From: Panorpa germanica | Lineage: Eukaryota; Arthropoda; Insecta; Mecoptera; Panorpidae | Reading direction: 5' to 3' | Assembly (NCBI GenBank): GCA_963678705.1 | Contig: OY783218.1 | Coordinates: 8,628,152-8,692,151, forward strand | Length of the DNA stretch: 64,000 nt | Shown: piece after piece, positions 12,600-23,921 of the stretch | How the letters are laid out: the number at the start of each line of letters is the position of its first letter | How positions within the stretch are numbered: the first letter of the stretch is position 1 | Position numbers and translations under genes: made by a program | Notes under the pieces: generated by a model | Told to the model about the DNA's origin: nothing | What the model saw: only the letters and a program-made list of their open reading frames with translations | The model's database searches: none

Positions 12600-13090
12600 G
12601 GTGCTAATCGCCAGACGGTTCCGCGACCAAAGGGTTTACAATCTAGAACGAACTTGTAGTATTCTCTTAACAGAACAGTAAGGTACAGAGCATCCCTTAG
12701 CGAATACATATACCCGTACTACCCCCGTGGCGAAACAAAAACATAATGTGGCATTAGTGACGAATGGCCTGCGTTTCTGCCTCCCAGCCACCCCTGTACG
12801 TCTATAACATCTAAAGGAGGATGTGGATTGTGCCGTGAGTGGAAGATACATCTCCTGTCCTATATAACCACCAACCCCATTCTTCCCTCTATAAAAAGCC
12901 ACCGCCATACATTCCGGCTCACTGAAGGACCATCACCACCACCAGCAGAGGGCCAGAACGAGGACTGGGATCATTGTTACCTCTTTATGAGTGATTCGGC
13001 GTGTTCAGCTGCTTGTTTTAGCCCAGCTTTATTTGGTCCATTCTCCGCGGTCTATGACCATATCGCGCATTATCTGTTTTCTAAACTACT
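12600..13090. other. GC-richer island of unknown nature
   Basis: This stretch is clearly richer in G+C than its surroundings. It opens on both strands for 89-90 codons (12636-12908 minus, 12828-13097 plus), but neither translation shows a domain. A TATA/initiator pair is listed separately. The island could hold a host promoter and first exon, or an unrecognised transposon. Confidence 0.35.
12890..12926 (+). promoter_or_regulatory. Candidate TATA/initiator core promoter
   Basis: TATAAAAAG starts at 12890. TCACTG has its A at 12921, so the TATA box sits at about -31 relative to an arthropod-type initiator (TCA+1-C-T). A second TATATAA lies further upstream at about 12861. No downstream promoter element is seen at +28 to +33. 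The first downstream ATG (12987) opens only a 36-codon frame (MSDSACSAACF...). The spacing is right, but such pairs also arise by chance. Confidence 0.3.
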
Positions 13091-13097
13091 CATCTAA

Positions 13098-14104
13098 AGC
13101 AAGATACACGCATTTTTTTACCGAAAATGTAGCTTCTATGGTTCATGGTTAACTTAATGTAAATTATTACTATGCGATAATGTACTGGAGAATCAACTAA
13201 CTCCTATAGATAAGGGACTAAGGATTTAGAGTTCTCTCACGCTTCAACCGACTGTCTCTAACATCCGACTCTTTTTGCGGTGCATCAATACACTACTGTA
13301 TCTCAGAAGTGGGAGTTTTGGAGTGTACACTTAGTCATGAATATTCGAACATGCTAGGATACAGACATCTTCGAACATAACGTTTACGGTACTAACTATT
13401 AGTCGGTTACAGTAGTCACAAGTAGTCGGTTAAGGTGACAGAGTTGCTAAATTCTTGTTCAAACAAATATGTAGAAGCGTTACCCAAATATAAACCGGAA
13501 GATTTCAATACAGATTTATTGGTGATTTATATTAATGTTTAAATATCTATTTTCTCTATCAGATAGGAGCTGATAGCTTTTTGATTTATTTTTTTAAGAA
13601 ATAAGATGGCTGCCGTAGTAGTCGCCTCAGGCCTCAGCCCAAATGTATACCCAGAAAATCTCACATCAATTGTGACTAGATGTAATAGATTTTGCGTAGA
13701 AAAAGATAGTTTCAGATACTTCCACTGTAAATTTAAACACAGAAATAGAGTGCATGAAACAATCCAATTCTCAATACTTTTTATACATTTTTTTACGAAT
13801 ATAAATTATTATAAAGTTATTTAAAGTAGTTGATATATTTGCAGTATACTGCAGTTGACTTAAAACGGTTTTCCTTACTGCAATTTTTCATAGTTTAGTC
13901 AGTCGACATTGTCTCTACTTTCTAGTCCCTAGTATGTCAGCGCAAGGATTTATGCTTAATTAGAGTTGATCTCTGATCCAAGCGAATGAATTGTATGAAA
14001 TCCCCTGAGGATTTAATCCATCCCTAGAATCTAGAACAGCGTTATGACGATTTATATTTCTCGTCGACTAATAACCTTTCTTTGAATAAAGAAAACGTCT
14101 ACCG
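13098..14104. other. AT-rich non-coding stretch
   Basis: No supported feature. The 72-codon frame at 13606-13824 has no recognisable motif. Confidence 0.45.
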
Positions 14105-14332
14105 CTAGTACAAGATAGAAGTAAAAAAATACAAGTTTCTCTTGGTAAGCTGAAAAAAACTATCAAATTGTAAGAAATGGATGGCAGCAACATCGATCAC
14201 TTGCCCTCGCATTTGTACGGATCTCGTGAATGTGCGCTGAGCGGTCCTTTGCACCATGGGATGCTGCAATCGGATTTCCGCTTTGTCGTTTTGAATGTAC
14301 TCGCCAAGAGAGAGTAGTGATATCACTATCAA
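14105..14332 (-). other. Open frame of unknown origin, GC-richer
   Basis: A 75-codon minus frame contains GEYIQNDKAEIRLQHPMVQR and then FTRSVQMRGQVIDVAAI. Its middle (14221-14280) has about 55% G+C by hand count, far above the surroundings, and its amino-acid mix looks protein-like. It is not a family I recognise. It ends 40 bp from a mariner-type MITE. It could be a decayed exon or a piece of a transposon protein. No splice sites or second exon are evident. Confidence 0.3.
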
Positions 14333-14371
14333 TTAATTTTAAATTTTAATAAAACCTAGGTAAATATAGTA

Positions 14372-14585
14372 TAGTTCAAATTACGAGAGTTCGGCGGCGA
14401 CTCATACTTAAAACAAGTTGTGGGGTATAAACTGCCGATATAACTAAAAAGCACTAACTCACTTATTGTTCTATAATGTATATAGAAACGAATAAGATAA
14501 AATTCATTATCGTATTATAGATTTATAACGCTCTTACAATCTCTTTTAAGGTTAAGTCGCCGCCGAACTATCGTGATTTGGACTA
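14372..14585. mobile_element. Mariner-type MITE B, copy 1 (complete)
   Basis: Terminal inverted repeats of about 32 bp begin GTTCAAATTACGAGAG at 14374 and end, inverted, with CGTGATTTGGAC at 14583. Both arms share the GC-rich block CGGCGGCGACT, and TATA flanks each side, consistent with a TA target duplication. The 210-bp core has no frame. Copies at 33142-33352 and 33931-34069 share the interior (ATAGAAACGAATAAGATAAA). The TA target and small size point to a Tc1/mariner-mobilised element. Confidence 0.8.
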
Positions 14586-14704
14586 TATTCCAAAAGTACG
14601 AAATACTTAATACTCTTTATTATAATTACTTGGTAATTATTACGGTTCTGTAATATTTTACATTAAAACAACCTAGTAACATTCAATCTAAAAAGGTTTA
14701 TAAT

Positions 14705-14809
14705 AATTGATAATTTGTGCAGCTATATTAACAAATGCACCATTAGAATCCATACAAAAAATTGATAATACCGTTATAGCTAATTTGACTCTATTTTTGT
14801 TCAAGAAGT
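14705..14809 (+). repeat. 105-bp repeat beside a TTAA MITE, copy 1
   Basis: This closely matches 17005-17109 in the same orientation (shared words include CTATATTAACAAATGCA and CATTAGAATCCATACAAAAA). Both copies lie directly beside members of TTAA MITE family A, so the segment may belong to a longer form of that element or to a local duplication. Confidence 0.65.
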
Positions 14810-14848
14810 AGATAGTATTTAAAAGTAGTTAAAATGTTCAATTAAAAC

Positions 14849-15046
14849 GTAAATTAAATATCAAAACAGTGAGGCTTAAGCCTCATTCCCACTCACTGTT
14901 TTGATATTTAATTTACTGTCTTTCTCTAATATTTTATTCTAAAATTCGTGTTTTAATTTGAGTTTAGTTAATTTAGTTGGTGCGCATGTGTCTTTATTCA
15001 TACAAATTTTGACAGTTGGACAAAATTGAAGGTGAAATAATTAAAA
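14849..15046 (-). mobile_element. TTAA MITE family A, copy 1 (truncated, with inverted end)
   Basis: From TTAA at 14876-14879 the block reads GCCTCATTCCCACTCACTG, the terminal repeat of family A. It continues through family-specific words (TTAGTTAATTTAGTTGGTGC) to about 15046, where homology stops about halfway through the element. To the left, the same terminal repeat appears inverted (14849-14875), shortened by about 10 bp. The result is a head-to-head palindrome centred on one TTAA. There is no coding capacity. Confidence 0.6.
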
Positions 15047-16551
15047 AGGTGTACTTTTATTATTTTATAGCTACTTTAAATGCATTTAATCCTTAATAAA
15101 TGTTATTAATACTTGTAAAAAGATTAAGTTATTGGTTGGTAAAAATAGGTCATTAGTAGTGTTGGAGTATGGTATGTCCACTTAATTCGCAGATACGTAC
15201 CTACATCACTTATTTTTTTAAGAATACTTTGAATAGTCTACAGACCTCTTATCTTTTCACATAACTGGACTACCAACAGCGCTGTGAGACCATTCTAACA
15301 CCCTGTAGATTGTCAAGTAGAACACAAGAAAGCAAAGTTTGCAGTCTATCAAGAAAACTGTCTTAAAATCATGTTAAACATAATATATATTGTAAGTTCC
15401 AAAGTTGTTTGACGTTAACAGTCCACTGGAGAATAGATGCATAGATGCATCTCTCTACTTCATGTACTAACTTAACTTACGGCTAGAATATTCGATGGTT
15501 TATGGTAATGAAGACGAAGTGGCGAAGACAGGTGCAGGTGTACTTGCAGCTGAGTTAAAACGTGTTATTTAAATTAGTGGTAAACATATTAGTGATTGAA
15601 CTTGAATTGCCTTAGCCAACTTTACTTGAACTAGAAGTTGTTTAATCTAAGAATACTTTTTAAAATGTATCAGCTAAACACAAAATATGGATATTATGCA
15701 AAGGACAGTGATTGAAATAATTGGTTTCACAAGTATTACGTGCTTAATACTTATTAAATCATTAAACTAATACAGGGTGTGTTAAAAGTAGCACGTCACT
15801 CTGGCGCACCTTAGACGCACCGAATAAGCCTAACACGACCTTAGTAAAAGTTACATGGTTTTCGAGATATCGTCAGTTAGAGTTCTTTTTTTAAACTCTC
15901 CTATTTTTAACATTGTTAGTGCTGACGCTTTCTTTGATAGCTCTTCCTTTCATTTTATTATTTGTGCGCTATCGTGTACTTAAGACGAGTTACTTAATAG
16001 TAACTTAAGACGACACAAGCGTTTTTGTCAATGACTTATGTAAAATACAAAAATTCTGGTTTAATCTTGACTAAAATCCTCAGGTTACAAACTGTATTTT
16101 AGGTGGCATTTTTTACGTAAGAGGTAATTTGTTTTATGATAGATAACCCTTAAATACACACAACTGCGTTTAGAGGGTTGTATATATTTGAAGCGTTCGG
16201 ATTATCGCATCCTTACTATGTCATGTTTAGTACGGTGGGTTTGAAAATGGATTCTTAACTTTTAATATTATTCCAATATTTTGTTATACAAATTAATTAA
16301 ATTTTTAAATGCATGTAAAATTAAGTCAAAGGAATTTTATACAATGTATTTATTAGAATATAATAAACGAATAACATCTCCCAATATTAACTGTATACCA
16401 ACTAACAAATGTTAACTGTAACTGATACAAATTTTTAACACTATCTATTGTTATCTAGTTTCTCAGTTGTTTGAAAATCTATTGTTCATTAAATCACAAA
16501 TAATAATAGTAATTTGAATTATTATATTTGACTATTTAAGGTGATAGATGA
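15047..16551. other. AT-rich non-coding stretch
   Basis: No gene. TACAGGGTGT at 15771-15780 opens a GC-richer block up to about 15890 that resembles the starts of other dispersed repeats in the window. Its far end is not visible. Confidence 0.4.
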
Positions 16552-16720
16552 AGATACAGGCTATAAGAAAGGAGAAGCAGGAAACGGTTTGCCGAGAGGA
16601 GACAAAGAAGACAAGAGGTGAGGAAACGGTGAGAATGAAGGAATACTAGGGAAAATGAAGGAAGAGGGTCAAGAGAAGAAGAAGCAGAAAGTACTTTTAG
16701 AAATAAAAAGGTCTAGAATA
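16552..16720 (+). repeat. Purine-rich tract
   Basis: About 170 bp are almost wholly A and G (AAGGAGAAGCAGGAAACGG, AAGAGAAGAAGAAGCAGAAA and so on). Frames read as Arg/Lys/Glu-rich low complexity. This is taken as a simple-sequence-like tract, possibly part of an unrecognised repeat that runs on to the GCCGAAAGGCGAA hairpin near 16780. Confidence 0.45.
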
Positions 16721-17004
16721 GTTTAAGTTTAATTTTAAGTTAAAGTTCTATGAAATGTATTAAGAATATAGATTGTAAAGCCGAAAGGCGAACAATTAAT
16801 AATAATAAAACAGTAACTGATAAATAATTGGAGAAGCTTATCCTGTGTTGAGTTAGTCCATGCTCACCAAACACATGTTGGTGTGGTAATTATATATACC
16901 TCTGTAATATCAAGTTAATTATATCATCGATAAATTACTGATACCAATTTCGATCAACACGTGGAAATAACAGGAATCCCATATTCGTAATTAATATTGC
17001 CTCT

Positions 17005-17109
17005 AATTGAATATTTGTGCAACTATATTAACAAATGCAGCATTAGAATCCATACAAAAAATGGATAATACCGTTATAGTTAATTTGACTTTATTTTTGT
17101 TCAAGAAGT
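17005..17109 (+). repeat. 105-bp repeat beside a TTAA MITE, copy 2
   Basis: This is the second copy of 14705-14809, with only scattered differences by eye. It ends within about 20 bp of MITE A copy 2. Confidence 0.65.
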
Positions 17110-17124
17110 CAAGGGGTAGACAAC

Positions 17125-17599
17125 TAGAATTCAGTGTTTTAATTTTGCATTTAATTTATATTGCATAGCATATAAGAATATTCGTAGTTATTCCCTGTAC
17201 AATTGTCAATTTAGAATTTAATTTGCGTTTTCTTTGTTTTTTTAAAACCAATTAAAAATACTATTTTGTATTTTAACCTCCAAATTGTGACAATCTGTCA
17301 AAATGCAGTAGGAATTACTTTTAAAAGAAGTTCAATGTCAGTTTTGAAAAATATAGAAGAGAAAAAAATTTCTATTACTAATTGTTATTAAAAATTGCAA
17401 TTTTAATTATTTCACATACAATTTTGACGAACTGCCAAAATTTATGTTACTAACAATGCATACGCACCAACTAAATTAACTAAACTTAAATTAAAACACA
17501 AATGTGAAAAGGAATGCTTAAACGAAAACCTGAAATCTAGATTACAATATTAAGTAAAAACAGTAAATTAAATATCAAAACTGTGAGTGGGAATGAGGC
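17125..17599 (+). mobile_element. TTAA MITE family A, copy 2
   Basis: The right end reads CAGTGAGTGGGAATGAGGC directly before TTAA (17600-17603). The interior matches copy 3 (24331-24803) along most of its length, for example ACAATCTGTCAAAATGCAGT and CACCAACTAAATTAACTAAA. The left end (CAGTGTTTTAATTTTGC near 17135) is worn and lacks a clear TTAA. No coding capacity. Confidence 0.75.
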
Positions 17600-17603
17600 T
17601 TAA

Positions 17604-18748
17604 GTCTTTATATTTTGTTTTAATGTAAAACTAGTAACAGGAAATCACTAATTTACATACCATATGAGTTAAGTGTAACGTAATATGAATGATATCATGA
17701 GAGATCAAGAGAATTGGAATGTTTAATCCCTCGATTACGTGGGAATCAGGGATTGAATCAAGATAACTTCGGATTGGTGGTTTCGGGTTTGGAAATTGGT
17801 CAAGAGAAATAATTCATAGTCCAATACGTAGGGTCATCTTGGGGTTAAAGCTAATTTGTTCACAACCACTAAACAATGGAGGCTTAACATAAGTCCCCGG
17901 AGCTTTTGACCCCTCTTCATCTATTATTTTAATTGGTGAATACATTACGGACAAGTGCATGTGAAATGCACTTCCTTTAAAGCTGATACGACCAATGCAG
18001 TTTTGAATTTAAATATAATGCTTTTAAAAAGAAGTGTGTGGTATATTTATAGTGTTTTCTTTTCAAAGAGAGTGAATTTTTCTGGAGCTGTGTGAAGAAA
18101 ACAATTCCACCCTTTGAATTTTATGGTGCTCTATTACAAAAAGTCTTGCGCTATGTACACTGGCACATTTTTAAAATTAGTCTGCATATATGGGTTAAAA
18201 CACTCCCTAATAAGTTAATGATTTAATTTAAATGCCCTAGCCAATGTTGACGTGAATATGAAAATATGATTTACTCATTTTATATTATTTATTCTTTGAA
18301 ATATATTCATGTTTCGGAATGTACTAATTATGAAATAAATATTATAAAATTTAAAGAAGTAATTAGCACTTTATTAGTATTAAATCACTTACGGCAAAGA
18401 AACCTTTACACTTTATTAAGATTGCAACGTTAAGTAGACTATACTAATAATGATTATAAATAGGATTACTTCCAAGTAGTGTAGACACAACACTGCTGCA
18501 TCTTGTTAAAGGAGATTACCGCTGCAATGAGCTTACTGCTGGTACTTTTATTATTTTTGTAGTGTTACGTCTGCAGCATAAGATTATGAATATGAACATT
18601 TTTTATACATTTCACTAATTACAAAGAAGACTTAGTCGTAGTTTACCGACTGTTAACGGCGGCCTGTTCTTTTAAATGAATCCCTATATTAACAGAAAGC
18701 TCACTTATATTTTTATAAGTATATTCTAACTGTCTATACCACTTAGAG
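17604..18748. other. Non-coding stretch
   Basis: No recognised gene or repeat. The part 17660-17960 is somewhat richer in G+C, but no frame is notable. Confidence 0.45.
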
Positions 18749-19933
18749 CAGTGATGGTCAAGCAGCATGGTTTCTAGAAATGTATAAATTATATATATAT
18801 TATATAGCTGTATAATACATTTTTAAATATTTATTTGAATGCATCAACTTTCAACAGTTATTAGCACTTAAAACAATATATACACCTATAAGCATTTACA
18901 ATACGTAATTTACAACTTATAGACACGAGTATGGGTACTTAAAAGAAAGATATTAAACTATTTTTATTGATAAACTCAATAAGGTTTTTAAGACTTTCCT
19001 TGCTTTCAATTATCTGCCTTTATTCCTCAACCTTGTCTGTGCTATAGTAACTTGAGCATCGAAGAATAATATGCTTTACCGTTAGTGGGCAGGTACGTTG
19101 TTTACACATTGGTTGTGGTCTCTTTTGAATTGTCTCAAATTATTTTGTTTTTGTAATTTATATCCTCTAAATACAAAACGTAATTGATGTATTATTTATC
19201 GAAATTCTTTAAAGCTAAATTTTATTATTTATTGAACTGAACTTAATTCTGTTACATAGTAATTAAAAAAATTCAAAGGATAGCGTCTTCTTTAAATTTG
19301 AATTACCTAACAATTAGGTTTTATGATTCTATTAATTCAATAGCATTAAAAAATTGGTCACTAAATCTTATATATTAAGAAATATTTTTTACAAATAAGG
19401 TAACTTTTTCTATATAAAGTAAACCTGTGTTTTCTGGGCATACTTGTATTTCTCTTTTATTTAATATTATTAGTTATTTCTCTTTTAGAATACAGCATCA
19501 TGTTCTATTTACCATTAATTTCTATCTAGTTTAAATTTCGATATGCAGGGTTATTTTAATTTTTTTAAATTATCAGTACATTTATTCTAGCAAATATAAT
19601 TAATTTTTCAAAACAAATATTAATCAATATATTAATATATGATTACCCAATAAACATTTGATGAAATTTTAGTAAAATGCGTTTACTTTGAAATTACATA
19701 TATTAATTTTAAGAAACTAATATAATTAACAATTTTTTATTTTACAACATATAATAATTTTAAACATAATTTATAAATATTAGTTTGGTGTATATTTTAA
19801 GTAACGATATAATAAGAAAGTGATTTCTGAAAATGTACTCAAAGTTATAACTAGCATTATTCAAATTTTTAAGTTGTACAAATGTAATCGCTATGAAAAA
19901 TTAATTGTAAGTTCCGTAGCTTGGCCATGACTG
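18749..19933. mobile_element. Possible hAT-like element with a LINE inserted
   Basis: The left end CAGTGATGGTCAAGC (18749) and the right end, read inverted from 19933, CAGTCATGGCCAAGC match at 13 of 15 bases and have the CAG-x-x-x-TGG form of hAT termini. The interior holds a LINE tail (18825-19135) and otherwise only AT-rich DNA with no transposase. The 8-bp flanks (ACTTAGAG and AATCAATG) do not match well, so if real the insertion is old. Chance pairing is possible. Confidence 0.35.
18825..19135 (-). mobile_element. 5'-truncated LINE, C-terminus and 3' UTR (inverted copy)
   Basis: The minus strand reads PMCKQRTCPLTVKHIILRCS, a C-x4-C-P-L-T-V-K-H-I-x-L-x-C knuckle typical of the end of LINE polymerase proteins. 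It is followed, after a stop, by RQIIESKESLKNLIEFINK. The 3' untranslated part matches 12480-12590 inverted, including AAGTTGATGCATTCAAATAA. The 3' end lies at about 18825, and the 5' side is lost beyond 19135. Stops interrupt the frame, so it is dead. Confidence 0.6.
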
Positions 19934-20873
19934 AATCAATGTGAATGGACTTGCTTGCTATATTATTTTACTAATTGGATATATATTTAGAGCTCTTAGC
20001 TAAAATAACCTACTTAGTAGCATGTACTTGAGTTAGCGTAGTGAATTCTATAGCACGTATCACATGGCAAACCCTCCCATTTGTATGGCCTCAGCAAATG
20101 TTGGATATTTTACATGATAATGTCTGGACTGATTTAATACATGGACATTGATGTGTATAAAATACTATAATACAAGTACTAATAAATACTAATACTAGTT
20201 GGTGTTTTTCTAGTTATTTTTCAACAGTATTACACACCATATATTCAAAAGACGATTGTGTCCTAGCCTGTTCCTAATAGCACTAAAACTTTGTATATAC
20301 GAGTATATCACCTGTATTCAAAATTTCAATAAATCAAAATATTTTTTTATGTTTTTCACATTAAACTCTTTACTTCTTCGTTCTTTTTTTATATTCCATT
20401 ATAAAAATGTTTATAGAATTATTTTAGAAATATATTATCTTAAATTAAAACAACAAAATATGATTAAAGGCATCTGGCAAAGGAAAAGAAATTTTATGAC
20501 ATTTGTTTTATGGCATAACGGAGTTCAGTATATTAAATGATATATTTAGAAACCAAATCATAAATATTGCATGTTAAGAAGACGTTAAAATGGAATAAAA
20601 AATATTATTAAACACCAAGTGCCGTAAAAAAACAACTTCGTGAATATTAGTGTTGCCATACATGACAATGAAAATGTCGGAAAAATTAATATGTGCGTAA
20701 AGTAAGGTTAGATAAGGTTAGAATAGGACCTTGATAATACGAGCTAATTGAATCTAATTGGAAGGAGACCCCCTATAGCGCGTAACATGAAACATCATTG
20801 TTGGAATGTTTCGAAAATAAACTTACAACTTGAAATACACTTATAATTACGAGAATTGAGCCGTTGATCCAAT
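19934..20873. other. AT-rich non-coding stretch
   Basis: No supported feature. The 94-codon plus frame at 20256-20540 is low complexity (Phe, Leu, Tyr, Ile, Lys) and looks like chance. Confidence 0.45.
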
Positions 20874-21150
20874 GCCTTTTATCGCCCCTAATATTGTTCT
20901 GCTTCTTCTTATACGTTATATCCAGACAACAAGAATGATCTATTCATGGCTACTGCTGTTATAAATTTCGGTTTCTCAGTCAAAAAGGCGGTGTTAACAG
21001 GAAGCGTCTGCGAAGTCTGTAGCACCGCCCTTTGGAGTCCATTTCTTGCCATTGCTGTGTTTTTACATTGCCACAAAATGTGGTCAGGATCTACCTCTTC
21101 TTCACCACATTCGCACTTAGGGCTTGGAATGATTTTGTTTCTTTAGTTTT
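20874..21150 (-). mobile_element. 5'-truncated LINE family C, copy 1
   Basis: The minus frame ending at the stop 20909-20911 reads KCECGEEEVDPDHILWQCKN, then TAMARNGLQRAVLQTSQTLP and PKFITAVAMNRSFLLSGYNV. C-x-C-G-x(n)-D-H-I-L-x-x-C is the zinc-knuckle-like motif after the RNase H region of LINE proteins (compare CRCGE-x-E-x-x-H-x-L-x-x-C). This copy keeps the terminal 79 codons open. It shares this tail with 36310-36657 and 49831-50095. Upstream sequence is lost at about 21150, and the distal 3' UTR present in the other copies is missing here. Confidence 0.75.
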
Positions 21151-21264
21151 TGTTTTCATTTTTCAGTAAACCATCTTAGGTCTTGTTGGGCAGCTTAGCA
21201 CATGCTAGAATTATGACCTAACCTACCTTGGCCGTCTTATGACACACTTGCTAATTTATATATT

Positions 21265-21617
21265 AGCACTAGGTGTCCCGGCCACGCGTTGCTGTGACTA
21301 ACGTTTTTGTCATATTACATTACATAGCGCCATCTATTGAATATTTACTCAATCTAGTCAACAGAATATTTACTCAATCTAGTCAACAGATGTTGCCATC
21401 ATCGTCGCCAGATGTCATCGTTTGGAGCTAACAGATAATTAATAGACAAATAATTTGCAATAAGATAATATTGCAATCATAAATTGAGATGTAAGCTATC
21501 CTATCTTTCAAGTTGGATCAAACTGCACACGGTGTAGAAATTTGATTAAAATCGGTTAAGTAGTTTAGGAGTCCATCGCGGAGGAACAACGTGACACGTA
21601 ATTTATATATATTAAGA
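21265..21617 (+). mobile_element. RTE-like LINE or SINE 3' tail
   Basis: The block opens AGCACTAGGTGTCCCGGCC and ends TATATATATTAAGA after AACAACGTGACACG, with GATTAAAATCGGTTAAGTAG before that. Tails of this form are widespread in insect genomes and are usually assigned to RTE-type LINEs or SINEs that share their tail. It contains an exact 25-bp tandem duplication (21341-21365 and 21366-21390). No protein-coding part is seen. The family name is from memory and needs a library search. Confidence 0.45.
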
Positions 21618-22536
21618 TTACTAACATTTTTTAACCTATCATCACAATTTTGTTAATTTAAGCACAATCAGTTAAATGTTTTTAGCTACAAGAGTGCAAT
21701 AATTATAATTACTAGTAGAAGCGATGGTTTAATTACTGATAACAAAAAAACATATGAACTTAATAAAGTTTACTTTATATTCTACACATAATATGTAGTC
21801 AACAACATCTGATGCTGGTTTGCCAACTACAAATTAGCAAATAAATAATGAAACTATATTTAAATTGAGAACCAACTCATTAGTTTAATGTCATACAACC
21901 AAATATAATTAACTTCTGATTTTGAAAAGCTTCAACATTTGTAACAAAGTCATGAAATACGGATTGAGTCACCCTCCCCACTCCTCCACCATCCTCACCC
22001 TCCTTTTCCCATGGAGAACAAATCGCATATGTACAGTAACAGATTTGGTTTTTCCGTCCGGTGAATTCTCTAGAACTCAAACTCCAGCATCAGATTCAGT
22101 TCCAGCTGAAATAAACCAACAATTACCTCCACACACACACACACACACACATACATACAACTCTGTTAGTCAGTTGGAACAAATTAATTCCATTATTGTT
22201 TGAAAGTAAACTAATTTCATTTATTATAACTATGAACCTGAAACTGTTTTTGATAGTTATACTGGATAAGAGAATAAGTGCGAGGGAGACAAAGAATGAG
22301 AGGTAGTTGCAGGGTTTTGTGGTTGTTTGATCTTTTGCTGTTTAGTTGTTGAATTTAATAATTTGAAATTGTTGTGTTATTTTGTATTATGAAACGTAAT
22401 TAAAATTTAAAAATGGATACATGTTATGATTTGACATAAAATCAATTCTAGTACAAATCGAGCAGGAATGGTACTCAGAGGCGGAGTATGGTCCTGAAGA
22501 ATAAAATCTTATTCATTCCTTTTTATCCCATGTGAG
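21618..22536. other. Non-coding stretch with a CA microsatellite
   Basis: No supported gene. Overlapping opposite frames at 21880-22203 arise from a CT/CA-rich patch. A CA repeat is listed at 22130-22151. Confidence 0.45.
22130..22151. repeat. (CA)n microsatellite
   Basis: About eleven uninterrupted CA units. Confidence 0.95.
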
Positions 22537-22815
22537 TTGCATTTTATTAAGTTCTGCATTAACGCTATGAACCCAGGTTTCAACGGCAAACACACGCTCC
22601 TCACTGTTCCAACGTATGATGGAACAAAACTTTATTGTCCCGCCTCTCAAACGAAACCACTAGCGCCCCACTACGACATCAACCGACTGAATGGCGCGTT
22701 TTTTAAAAAAGGAAGTTATGCTGCCGCACCCTTTGTATACGATGATGAATTTTATCTCTTTTTCGCTGCTATCCAGGCAGATAATTGTTTTGCAATACAG
22801 TTAGATAGACCGTAG
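22537..22815 (+). other. Open frame of unknown origin, GC-richer
   Basis: The 92-codon plus frame includes NAMNPGFNGKHTLLTVPTYD and later GSYAAAPFVYDDEFYLFFAA. It is about as rich in G+C as A+T, in sharp contrast to its flanks, and is open from end to end. I recognise no domain, signal peptide or membrane segment. The stretch ACCACTAGCGCCCCACTACG looks like dispersed-repeat sequence I associate with insect genomes, so a non-coding repeat is as likely as a gene fragment. No promoter or splice sites are evident. Confidence 0.3.
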
Positions 22816-23097
22816 CTTGCCGGAAGCTAATTTCAATGTTAAATTGCCACTTATCTTATAGAAAATAGTCTTATAGTGCAGTTTCACACTTTCTAGATTG
22901 CACAAATTTATTCCAAGGTTCATTTGCCACTTCTCATATAGAAATGCTCACACATGTTAGCTTACTACAAGCTAGCTATAGTGTTACATTGTGCTGCCTT
23001 TCATAAACAATAAATTTTGAGAAAAGGAAAGAGCTTTTTTTAAAATTCCACATTGTTATCTCGAAATGAGCACACTTGGTCTGTTGTAATATATACG

Positions 23098-23218
<121 letters not shown>

Positions 23219-23921
23219 CTGTATCCTCATTATACAGGTTTTTCCTTGATCTTACAGAAGTGTAACTGTGTATATTGTATGTATGTTCATTTTGTAAGTC
23301 AACAAAGCTATCGATAAGGCGCTTAAGGCAATATCACGTTCTAAACATATACTTGACTACATAATAATTTGGCTTTATACCTTACTTTCCTAATAAATAC
23401 ACCGTCCCTCTTTCCACAGTTCCCCCTTCCTCTAACACCCCTCTACGGTACTAGATTCAAACAAAATACATTCCAGATGTTCGATAAATTTCCGCACCTT
23501 TTCTTTTCACTTATAAATTTCCTTCCCTTATTGTTTACTTTTCTTTTACTTTTTTTTTAAACTTTTTGTTTTTCATATCGATTTCATGTAGATGAAGTTT
23601 CATTATAGAATTTTCTTTGCTTAATTACCGCGATGTGGCTTGAGGTATAAAATAAGTAAAAACGTAGTTAAAAAAACATCGCTTAAGGTTGAAATAGGAT
23701 AAAGAGGAAGCAGTAGCGGCGTGAAGATATTTATGATAGAAATAGTATTTTACTTTTTGTACCATTTGACGGTTTTTATAGAGTGGTAGTCTAATATTTG
23801 ATTTTACACAATTCTATTATATTATTTGAAACCTTTACGTCGTTTTGTAGCCAGGCTACTAATGATAATCATAATTTCTAGCAGAAAAACTACTATTACT
23901 AGTAAAAGAAAACTTCGAGAA
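23219..23921. other. AT-rich non-coding stretch
   Basis: A pyrimidine-rich patch (about 23398-23575) gives a low-complexity frame. No gene is seen. Confidence 0.45.

Noticed and set aside
20946-21146. Plus-strand frame, also seen at 49876-50106
   Set aside because: Antisense shadow of the LINE C-terminus, whose minus-strand knuckle motif is conserved among three copies.
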